Positions 6,864 to 12,336 of a DNA stretch of 12,336 bases are shown here, one piece after another. Under the pieces are notes generated by a model. That model worked only from the letters and a program-made list of their open reading frames with translations. It had not been told where the DNA came from and ran no database searches. The translations under genes and the position numbers were made by a program. The stretch comes from Pseudomonadota bacterium (GTDB lineage: Bacteria; Pseudomonadota; Alphaproteobacteria; Rhizobiales; Beijerinckiaceae): positions 1-12,336 of the forward strand of contig JAGWRL010000161.1 in NCBI GenBank assembly GCA_028876585.1, given 5' to 3'. Position 1 is the first letter of the stretch; every line of letters starts with the position of its first letter.

Positions 6864-7523
6864 TCAGTTCGCCGTCAACGTCGCCAAAAAAGCGTAGCGC
6901 CGATAGGGCGCGCGAAAGGCGCAGCGCAACCCGCGCGCGGCGGCGAGATCGCGCAGCACGGGTTCGAGCGCATGGCGCGGCGTCACGTCGAAGCGGGCGA
7001 GCCAGCCGCGCAGGCCGGCGCGAAAGATGGCCGGCAGACCGGCGCCATCGCCGAAATCGACGACATGCAGCGCGCCGCCCGGCGCCAGATGCGCCGCCGC
7101 CTCGGCCGCCGCCTCGCGCCAGGGCGGAATCATCGACAGCGCATAGGAGACGAACACGCGGTCGAACGCGGCGACCCCGAACAGCTTGCGCGGATCGAAC
7201 GCCGTCGCGTCGGCGCGGGCGAGCGCGATGCGCCCGCGCAGACCCGCCGCCGTCACATTGGCGCAGGCGGTCGCCAACATCTCCTCCGACACGTCGAAAC
7301 CGTGGAACCTCGCCTGCGGATAGAGGCGGGCGGCGCGGATCAGGTTGCGCCCGGTGCCGCAGGCGATTTCCAGCACCGTCCCGCCCGGCGGCGGCCCCAG
7401 GCCGGCGATCAGTTCGTCGCGCCCGAGCAGGTAGAATTTGCGCGTGAGGTCGTAGATGTGGCGCTGGCGCCGGTACATCCGGTCCATCGCGGCGCGGGCG
7501 TCGGCGGCCTCAACGGCGCTCAT
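6864..7523 (-). CDS. btaB: Diacylglyceryl-homoserine N-methyltransferase (BtaB)
   Basis: BtaB trimethylates diacylglyceryl-homoserine with three SAM molecules to give the betaine lipid DGTS at the inner membrane. The 219-residue protein is a class I methyltransferase. An N-terminal helix, HIYDLTRKFYLLGRDELI (22-39), is followed by SAM motif I VLEIACGTGRNL (50-61), the acidic end of strand 2 at HGFDVSEEM (74-82), motif II-like ARADAT (102-107) and FVSYALSMIPPW (124-135). The HIYD-TRKFYLLGRD lead is what I expect of BtaB rather than of a general methyltransferase. Its ATG overlaps the btaA stop by four bases (ATGA), so the two enzymes are translationally coupled, as expected for consecutive steps. 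Seen alone it might be called only a SAM methyltransferase; the btaA neighbour makes the assignment firm. Confidence 0.92.
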   Translation of the reverse strand: MSAVEAADARAAMDRMYRRQRHIYDLTRKFYLLGRDELIAGLGPPPGGTVLEIACGTGRNLIRAARLYPQARFHGFDVSEEMLATACANVTAAGLRGRIALARADATAFDPRKLFGVAAFDRVFVSYALSMIPPWREAAAEAAAHLAPGGALHVVDFGDGAGLPAIFRAGLRGWLARFDVTPRHALEPVLRDLAAARGLRCAFRAPYRRYAFLATLTAN

Positions 7524-8755
7524 CGGCGCACCCAGAGATGGAACGCGCCGTAGATCGAGGAGCGGTCGCGGGCGCCCAGTTCGCGCGCCCGCTCCGCCTC
7601 ATGACGGAAATCGGCGAGGATGTCGTCGGGCACCCGGCCGGGCAGCAGCGGCTCGTCGGCGGCGGTGCGGAAGATCACGCGCGCGCCCGGCCGCGCGGTG
7701 CGGCGGATTTCGCGCCACAGCCCCGTCAGCGTTTCGTCGTTCATCCAGTCCTGCGCGTCGAGCAGGACATAGGCGTCGAGGCTGGCGGCGGGCTCGGCCG
7801 CCAGCCGCTCGGTGAACGAGCCGTGGCAGGGCGTCACCCGCCCCGCCCGCTCGCGCACCGCCGCGAAATGGTCGCGCTGGAGATAGGGCGGCAGGCTCGC
7901 GGCTTCCGCGCGCGCATAGCCGCGGCCGAACGCCTGCCAGGCGAAGTAATTGTCGGCGAGCGGGAAATCGCAGGCGAGCCGCTCGACCCGGCGCTTCAGC
8001 ACCTCCGTCACCGCGCCGTCGCTGGCGAGCGCGGAATATTGCGCCGGGGGGATGCCCAGCCCGTAGAGCGCGGAAGGCCGCGCCGCCAGCCAGCGCACGA
8101 ACCGCTTGTCGAACAAAGGCGCGACGTCGCGCTGAAAGATCGCGCGTTGCTCTTCCAGCGTGCGCGCGGCGAGCAGCGCGTCGAACTTCGCGCCATAGAG
8201 CCGCGCCACCGCATGGCCCATGCCGATGAAGCGGCCGAGCAGTCCGTGCCGGTAGAAGCCGCGCGCGAACGCCTCGATGCGGCGGCGCCCATCGAGGCCG
8301 CGCCCGTCCCAGTAGGCGCGCGAGGCGTCGTCGAGGCCGGGGCGCAGCAGGGTTTCATAGGCCGCCAGATTGTCGCGCCGGTCGGCGCGGCCGAAGAAGT
8401 CAAAGAACGCGGCATGATCGGGCAGATCGGCCAGCCCGCGCAGTTTCAGGTTCAACAGCGCGATATGCGCGCCGTTGAGATCGACGGCGACGATCTCGGC
8501 CGGGTCGGCGGTGAGATAGGACAAAACATTGCAGCCGCCCGAGGCGATGGCGATCACACGATCGTGACGCGTCAGTTGCAGCGCGGCCAGATCGACCACC
8601 GGATCTTCCCAGATCTGCGGATAGACCAATTGCCGGAACGCGAAGGTGAACACGCGCTCCTGCAAGCCGCGGCGCGAGAACGGCTTGTGCCGATGCACCG
8701 CCGCGCCCAAATTCCGCCGCGTCGCCTGTTTCACCGCGCCACGAAGTCCCGGCAT
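7520..8755 (-). CDS. btaA: SAM:diacylglycerol 3-amino-3-carboxypropyltransferase (BtaA)
   Basis: BtaA moves the 3-amino-3-carboxypropyl group of SAM onto diacylglycerol to form diacylglyceryl-homoserine, the first committed step to DGTS. The protein has 411 residues (DUF3419 family). Recognisable blocks are the N-terminal VYPQIWEDPVVD (44-55), the glycine loop IASGGCNVLSYL (70-81), the acidic strand end VDLN (91-94), LPPYLQ (288-293), LLDAQDWM (331-338), IFRTAA (361-366) and SSIYGAFHLW (399-408). GAGGG lies eight bases before the ATG at 8755. It is the promoter-proximal gene of the block and is preceded by a PHO box with a -10 element, which fits the known use of betaine lipids to replace phospholipids under phosphate limitation in Rhodobacter and Sinorhizobium. 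The divergent neighbour begins at 8938. Confidence 0.95.
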   Translation of the reverse strand: MPGLRGAVKQATRRNLGAAVHRHKPFSRRGLQERVFTFAFRQLVYPQIWEDPVVDLAALQLTRHDRVIAIASGGCNVLSYLTADPAEIVAVDLNGAHIALLNLKLRGLADLPDHAAFFDFFGRADRRDNLAAYETLLRPGLDDASRAYWDGRGLDGRRRIEAFARGFYRHGLLGRFIGMGHAVARLYGAKFDALLAARTLEEQRAIFQRDVAPLFDKRFVRWLAARPSALYGLGIPPAQYSALASDGAVTEVLKRRVERLACDFPLADNYFAWQAFGRGYARAEAASLPPYLQRDHFAAVRERAGRVTPCHGSFTERLAAEPAASLDAYVLLDAQDWMNDETLTGLWREIRRTARPGARVIFRTAADEPLLPGRVPDDILADFRHEAERARELGARDRSSIYGAFHLWVRR

Positions 8756-8787
8756 CGAATCGGCCCTCAGAGGGATCGTTGCGCGGC

Positions 8788-8819
8788 ATTATGGATGTTG
8801 GGCGACAGCCGCGTGACAA
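8788..8819 (-). promoter_or_regulatory. PHO box and -10 element driving btaAB
   Basis: On the minus strand, TTGTCAC (8819-8813), four bases, then CTGTCGC (8808-8802) form two 7-base direct repeats at 11-base periodicity. This is the form of the PhoB site CTGTCAY-N4-CTGTCAY with one mismatch in each half. Eight bases further on is CATAAT (8793-8788), five of six matches to the sigma-70 -10 box. In PhoB-activated promoters the box takes the place of the -35 element at about this distance. It sits 33-64 bases upstream of the btaA start, in the correct orientation. PhoB control is inferred; the repeats and spacing are seen directly. Confidence 0.75.
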
Positions 8820-8898
8820 GCGCGCCGGCTTGGAATTGCGCTTGCAAAGAGCCTCTGGCGGAGTCAAGCTCGCCTCAATCAAGGCGCCATGGCGAACG

Positions 8899-8913
8899 AT
8901 CCGCAGCGCGGAT
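8899..8913 (+). repeat. Short hairpin in the leader of the MBL-fold gene
   Basis: ATCCGC and GCGGAT are perfect 6-base inverted arms around AGC, 24 bases before the ATG at 8938. It could fold in the mRNA leader or act as a small operator. No U-tract follows, so it is not a terminator. A second small dyad, CGCCT/AGGCG, lies at 8871-8886. Confidence 0.3.
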
Positions 8914-8937
8914 GCGTCGCAGACGTGGGGGCCGGCG

Positions 8938-10068
8938 ATGAAGCCCATTCAAGTTGGACGGCGACATTTCGTTCGCAACAGCGCCGCCGTCGCGGCCGCG
9001 GCGGCGTTGGATCAACTGTTCGGTCCGCTCGCATCGGCGCACGCCGCGCCGGCGCCGCTCGCCGTTCCCGCGATCGACTGGCTCGCCGTGCGCGTTGTCA
9101 CCGACAGCTACCAGATCGCGGTGGCGCCGAGCCTGAAGGCGGGCAGCGTCGACATCGAGCGGTTCGGCTGGGGCATCGGCGACGCGCCGCCCGGCCCGAC
9201 GCTGATCAGCGAATTCGGCCTGTCGCTGCATGCGGAATCGCGCCTTGGCGACGAGACGCGTCAGGTGCTGGTCGATTTCGGCTTCACGCCGGGGGCGCTG
9301 ACCAACAATCTCGATCTGCTCGGGCTCGACCCCGCCAAATTCGACGCGTTGGTGTTGAGCCACGGGCATTATGATCATTTCGGCGGCCTCGCCGGCTTCC
9401 TCAGGCGAGATCAAGCCAAGCTGAGGCCGGGCACGCCCTTCGTTTATGGCGGCGAGGAATGTTTTTGCGCGCGCCGCTGGACCGCGCCGCCGCATCCCGG
9501 CGATTTCGGCGTCATCGATCGCGACGCCTTGAAGGCGGCGCGGCTCGCCGTCACCGCCGCCGAGGCGCCGGCGCTCGTCGCCGATCACGCTTTCACCACC
9601 GGCCAGACGCCGCTGGCCAGTTTTGAGAAAGTGCTGTCGCCGAGCGCGATGAGCGTCGGCGTCAAAGGCGGCTTTGGTTGCTACGGCGAGAAAATGCCGG
9701 AAGACGAGCGCGGCGAGGCGCCGATACCCGACAAGTTCCGCCACGAGCTGGCGACCGTCTACAATCTCAAGGGCCGTGGCCTGGTGGTGCTGACTTCGTG
9801 CAGCCATCGCGGCGTCGTCAATATCGTCAAACGCGCGCAGGAGGTGTCCGGCGTCGGCAAAGTGCATGCGGTGATGGGCGGCTTCCATCTCGCGCCGTTC
9901 AACGAGGATTATCTGCGTCAGGTGATCGCCAATCTGAAGGAGATCAATCCGGATTACGTCGTGCCGATGCATTGCACCGGCGAGCCTTTCTGGGACATGG
10001 CGCGCGCGGAAATGCCGGGCAAGCTATTGCGCGCCTATACCGGCACGCGCTTCGTCTTCCACGCCTGA
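8938..10068 (+). CDS. Tat-exported MBL-fold metallohydrolase (COG1237-like)
   Basis: This is a metallo-beta-lactamase-fold hydrolase of the group often annotated as dihydropterin-ribofuranosylaminobenzene-phosphate synthase-like; the true substrate is unknown. The 376-residue product starts at the ATG at 8938 because a twin-arginine signal follows at once: GRRHFVRN (7-14), an Ala-rich core, and a likely cleavage site after AHA near 36. The metal motif LSHGHYDHFGG (140-150) supplies His142, His144, Asp146 and His147. Further ligands are probably His290 in TSCSHRG, His317 in GGFH and His345 in MHCTGE. The mature enzyme should be folded before export and act in the periplasm. Upstream in-frame starts lack a signal and a ribosome site; the site for 8938 is itself weak. 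It is divergent from btaA and followed after five bases by the membrane-protein gene. Confidence 0.88.
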   Translation: MKPIQVGRRHFVRNSAAVAAAAALDQLFGPLASAHAAPAPLAVPAIDWLAVRVVTDSYQIAVAPSLKAGSVDIERFGWGIGDAPPGPTLISEFGLSLHAESRLGDETRQVLVDFGFTPGALTNNLDLLGLDPAKFDALVLSHGHYDHFGGLAGFLRRDQAKLRPGTPFVYGGEECFCARRWTAPPHPGDFGVIDRDALKAARLAVTAAEAPALVADHAFTTGQTPLASFEKVLSPSAMSVGVKGGFGCYGEKMPEDERGEAPIPDKFRHELATVYNLKGRGLVVLTSCSHRGVVNIVKRAQEVSGVGKVHAVMGGFHLAPFNEDYLRQVIANLKEINPDYVVPMHCTGEPFWDMARAEMPGKLLRAYTGTRFVFHA

Positions 10069-10073
10069 GGCCA

Positions 10074-10478
10074 ATGTCAATCGACATGGGCGCGGCAACG
10101 ATCTTTCTCGCCAGATGGCTCGGCCTCTATCTCGTCGTCGTCGCGCTGGCGATGCTGGCCAAGCCGCGCCGCACGCTCGAAACATTCGCGCAGATGACGC
10201 GCAGCGAGACGGCGATGCTGATGGCGGGCATTGTGGCGACGATGCTCGGCCTCGCGCTGCTGGTCGCCCATCCCGTCTGGCGCGGCGGCGGGTTGGCGCT
10301 GGCGGTGACGCTGGCGGGCTGGGCGGCGCTGCTCAAGGGCCTGTGGCTGTTGTTCGCGCCGCAGTCGGTGGCGGCGATCTATCGCGCGTTCGGGCTGGAG
10401 CGCCATTTCCGGCTATGGATGGGGGTGACGCTGCTGGCCGGGCTGGCGCTGACCTTCGCCGCGTTTCGCGCGGGTTAG
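10074..10478 (+). CDS. Small four-helix membrane protein, unrecognised
   Basis: I do not recognise the family. The 134-residue product has four evident hydrophobic helices at about 10-28, 47-65, 74-96 and 113-131, joined by short basic loops (KPRR at 29-32, ERHFR near 109-113), which suggests both ends on the periplasmic or both on the cytoplasmic side. The ATG at 10074 has GAGG only three bases before it; the ATG at 10086 would lack a well-placed site, so the start is moderately sure. It begins five bases after the MBL-fold gene's stop and so is probably its operon partner. Its TAG stop overlaps, on the other strand, the TAA stop of the glycosyltransferase. It might serve as a membrane partner of the exported hydrolase, but that rests on position only. 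Confidence 0.8.
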   Translation: MSIDMGAATIFLARWLGLYLVVVALAMLAKPRRTLETFAQMTRSETAMLMAGIVATMLGLALLVAHPVWRGGGLALAVTLAGWAALLKGLWLLFAPQSVAAIYRAFGLERHFRLWMGVTLLAGLALTFAAFRAG

Positions 10479-11602
10479 CGCGAGCGCGCGCCGCGCTCCT
10501 GATAACGCCCTTTCCACAAGCCGCCGCGTCCCCGCGCCGAGGCGAGGCCGGATTCGACGGTGTAGAGCGTATATAGCGCGGCGATGGCGGGCAGCGCGAA
10601 ACCCCATAGCGGCGAGACGCGGTAATCGCGCAGGGTCGGCTGCATCGCCGTCGCCATCAGCGCCCAGGCGCCGAGCCCGCAGGCGCGCGCCGCGCCATGA
10701 CCAAACAGCGCCGCGAGCGGGGCGGCGACAAACACCAGCGCCATAGCGGCGACGGTGAACGCCAGCAGCGCCGGCGAATAGCTTAACTGCGCATAGGCCG
10801 AGCGCACCACCATGCGGCGGATTTCGCCGAAATCGGGATAGCGGCGCAGGCTGGTCACCTGGCTGGCGAGGCTGAGCCGGATCGCGCCGCGCGGCTTCAG
10901 CAATCGCGCCAGCGCGCAATCGTCGATCAGCGCGCCGCGAATCGCCGCGACGCCGCCCGCCGCCGCCAGCGCGTCGCGCCGCACCAGCATACAGCCGCCC
11001 GCCGCCGCCGCCGTGGCTTTGCGCGCGTCATGGACCCAGGCGAAGGGATAGAGCATCTGGAAGAAAAACACGAAGGCGGGAATGGCGAAACGCTCGGGAA
11101 AACTGTCGCAGCGCAGCCGCGCCATCAGCGAATTGAGCACGAGCCGTTCGGCCTCGGCGCGCGCGACGAGACCCGCCAGCGCATCGGCGCGGTAGGCAAT
11201 ATCGGCGTCGCTCAGCAGCAGATAACGCGCGTCGTCGCCGGCCCGCGCTATCCCCTGCGCCACCGCCCACAATTTGCCGGTCCAGCCCGGCGGCGTCGGC
11301 GCGCCGGCGACGATCTCCAGCCGTAGGTCGCCAAGCGCGGCGGCGGCGGCGGTGGTGCCGTCGCGGCTTTCGTCGTCAACCAGCACGATGAGCAGCCGGC
11401 CGGGATAATCCTGATGCAGCAGCGAGCCGAGCGTGGCGGCGATGGTCGCCGCCTCGTCGCGCGCCGGGATGACGGCGACCACGTCGGGCCAGACGGCCGG
11501 CGCCGGCGCGCCCGCCTCGCGCTCGCTCGCCAGCCAGAATCCGCCGCGCGCGAAGATCAGATAGAGCCAGACGCCGAGGCTCAGCGCCGCCGCGAGCGCC
11601 AT
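10475..11602 (-). CDS. hpnB: HpnB-like hopanoid-associated glycosyltransferase
   Basis: This is a membrane-bound family 2 glycosyltransferase resembling HpnB (TIGR03469), found with hopanoid biosynthesis genes; the acceptor has not been firmly shown. The 375-residue protein starts MALAAALSLGVWLYLI, a membrane segment. The GT-A domain follows: VVAVIPARDEAATI (41-54), VDDESRDGT (75-83), GWTGKLWAVAQG (106-117), the metal DAD motif at 132-134 in LLLSDADIAY, IDDCALARLL as the likely catalytic-acid region, and RRMVVRSAYAQLSYSP. Several hydrophobic helices occupy the C-terminal third. The ATG at 11602 shares one base with the preceding gene's stop (TGATG). No other hopanoid gene is visible, so the symbol rests on similarity alone. 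The family has related ceramide-type glycosyltransferases, which is the main alternative. Confidence 0.82.
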   Translation of the reverse strand: MALAAALSLGVWLYLIFARGGFWLASEREAGAPAPAVWPDVVAVIPARDEAATIAATLGSLLHQDYPGRLLIVLVDDESRDGTTAAAAALGDLRLEIVAGAPTPPGWTGKLWAVAQGIARAGDDARYLLLSDADIAYRADALAGLVARAEAERLVLNSLMARLRCDSFPERFAIPAFVFFFQMLYPFAWVHDARKATAAAAGGCMLVRRDALAAAGGVAAIRGALIDDCALARLLKPRGAIRLSLASQVTSLRRYPDFGEIRRMVVRSAYAQLSYSPALLAFTVAAMALVFVAAPLAALFGHGAARACGLGAWALMATAMQPTLRDYRVSPLWGFALPAIAALYTLYTVESGLASARGRGGLWKGRYQERGARSR

Positions 11603-12015
11603 CAGCCGAACAGGTCGCCGGCGGCCTCGCCCTTCAGCCGGATCAGCCGCGAATCCTCGACCGCCGCCTGCCGGTGCTTGACCGCCTCGCGATACAGCGG
11701 ATCGCGCAGCATTTCGACGAAGGCGGCGACGTTGGGGTAACGGGCGATGAAACAATGGTCCCAGCGCTCCTGCGCCGGGCCGATCAGCATCAGTTCGAAC
11801 GATCCGCGCCAGACGATCTCGCCGCCGACGCGTTTGAACACCGCGCCGCTGTCGCGCCCATAGGCGGCGTAAGCCTCGGCGCCGCTCGCCGCGCGGCCGT
11901 CGGCGTAGGCGGCGACCTCACGCAGCCGCACCAGGTTCAGCATGTCGATCGGGCCGGGGCGATCGTTGGCGCGAAACTGCGCGAAAGTCTCCTTGGTCGG
12001 GTCGATGAAGTTCAA
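11602..12015 (-). CDS. DUF1330-like protein of unknown function
   Basis: The 137-residue product looks like a DUF1330 (EthD-like, dimeric alpha/beta barrel) protein: FIDPTKETFAQF (3-14), a strand DMLNLVRL (24-31), YGRDSGAVFKRVGGEIVWRG (52-71) and a second half with WDHCFIARYPNVAAFVEML (85-103) ahead of DPLYREAVKHR. Proteins of this group have no agreed reaction. The TTG at 12015 was chosen because GGAGG stands five bases before it and the sequence LNFIDPT is the expected start; the open frame runs upstream to 12279 but that part is antisense-like Arg/Ala-rich sequence. It precedes the glycosyltransferase gene with a one-base overlap, so both are probably one transcription unit. Its role there is unknown. 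Confidence 0.85.
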   Translation of the reverse strand: MNFIDPTKETFAQFRANDRPGPIDMLNLVRLREVAAYADGRAASGAEAYAAYGRDSGAVFKRVGGEIVWRGSFELMLIGPAQERWDHCFIARYPNVAAFVEMLRDPLYREAVKHRQAAVEDSRLIRLKGEAAGDLFG

Positions 12016-12031
12016 GCGCGCCTCCCTTGCT

Positions 12032-12051
12032 GGCGGCGGCTTAGCGCCGCC
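12032..12051. repeat. Strong inverted repeat in the divergent spacer
   Basis: GGCGGCG and CGCCGCC are perfect 7-base arms with a six-base loop. The dyad lies 16 bases before the start codon of the DUF1330-like gene and just upstream of its ribosome site, within the 129-base spacer to the divergent membrane-protein gene. There is no T-run, so it is not a terminator. It could be an operator or a leader hairpin. A perfect 12-base palindrome, GCCGCGCGCGGC, sits nearby at 12069-12080. Confidence 0.4.
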
Positions 12052-12108
12052 CCGCCGCGCTGTCGAATGCCGCGCGCGGCTTCGCAAGGGTCGATGGCGA
12101 TTCCCGCA

Positions 12109-12114
12109 TTGACA
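12109..12114 (+). promoter_or_regulatory. Candidate -35 element for the right-edge gene
   Basis: TTGACA is an exact match to the sigma-70 -35 consensus, 30 bases before the ATG at 12145. The sequence 17 bases on (CTCGAC) does not resemble a -10 box, so the site is only suggestive and may be chance. Confidence 0.2.
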
Positions 12115-12144
12115 GGCGCGCCGCCGCATGGCTCGACGGCGGCC

Positions 12145-12336
12145 ATGAAACGCCGCTCCGACTTCCTCGCCCTGTTCGCCGCGCTGATGGGGGCGGGCGG
12201 CGTCGCGCTGGCGGCCGCCTCGACCCATCAGGGCGGCGGCGAGTTCGGCCGCACGGCGGCTCAGTTTCTCATTCTGCACGCCGGCGCGCTGCTCGGCGTC
12301 AGCGCGGCGGCGCGCGCCGCGACGCCGCGTCGCGGC
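12145..12336 (+). CDS. DUF423-like small membrane protein, partial
   Basis: The frame is open from the ATG at 12145 to the right edge, giving the first 64 codons. It encodes MKRRSDFLALFAALMGAGGV, a positively charged start and hydrophobic first helix, followed by AAASTHQGGG, a short loop, then AAQFLILHAGALLGVSAAA, a second helix. The pattern of a small-residue-rich first helix, a His/Gly loop and a QF-x3-H helix resembles the DUF423 family (small inner-membrane proteins of about 120 residues with unknown function). The ribosome site is weak. It is divergent from the DUF1330-like gene. The family call is moderate because only half of the protein can be seen. Confidence 0.65.
   Translation, partial: MKRRSDFLALFAALMGAGGVALAAASTHQGGGEFGRTAAQFLILHAGALLGVSAAARAATPRRG

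Noticed and set aside
8779..8937. An N-terminal extension of the MBL-fold protein from an upstream ATG
   Set aside because: The extension lies across the btaA promoter region, has no ribosome site and would bury the Tat signal inside the protein.
9678..10073. An upstream-extended form of the small membrane protein
   Set aside because: That part is an alternate frame of the MBL-fold gene with an Arg/Gly-rich product; the membrane helices begin only after the ATG at 10074.

Overview
The window is GC-rich DNA (a hand-counted 60-base row at 5401 is 77% G+C) from what looks like an alphaproteobacterium, most likely a hyphomicrobialean (rhizobial or methylotroph-type) species. The support is gene content rather than a marker gene: a BtaA/BtaB betaine-lipid pair, an HpnB-like hopanoid-associated glycosyltransferase, a TIGR02281-type aspartic protease and a two-domain phosphomannomutase/phosphoglucomutase. 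No rRNA, tRNA, CRISPR array or transposase was seen.

Layout from the left. (i) 1-2956, minus strand: an RND efflux operon, membrane-fusion protein then inner-membrane permease, the permease cut by the window edge. (ii) 3057-4276: the 3' end of a Mug-type uracil-DNA glycosylase gene is present twice, as a 50-bp direct repeat (48/50 identical). Between the copies lie about 1.1 kb of much lower G+C DNA carrying one unrecognised 313-residue gene. This looks like a small integrated element that entered the 3' end of the glycosylase gene, replaced that end and displaced the old one. (iii) 4211-8755, minus strand: a colinear block read as btaA, btaB, aspartic protease, phosphomannomutase, mug. btaA has a well-formed PHO box with a correctly spaced -10 element, which predicts induction by phosphate starvation. 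(iv) 8938-10478, plus strand: a Tat-exported metallo-beta-lactamase-fold protein and a small four-helix membrane protein. (v) 10475-12015, minus strand: a DUF1330-like protein followed by the HpnB-like glycosyltransferase, one base overlapping. (vi) 12145 to the right edge, plus strand: the start of a small membrane protein resembling DUF423.

How the genes fit together: BtaA and BtaB should make diacylglyceryl-trimethylhomoserine, a phosphorus-free lipid that replaces phospholipids when phosphate is scarce, and the PHO box fits that role. HpnB adds a second envelope-lipid gene. The RND system is an independent export function. The most unusual item is the mug 3'-end duplication with its low-G+C cargo gene. 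No gene-free stretch exceeds 300 bases; the longest gaps are 2957-3147 (mostly the displaced mug end) and 8756-8937 (divergent promoter region).
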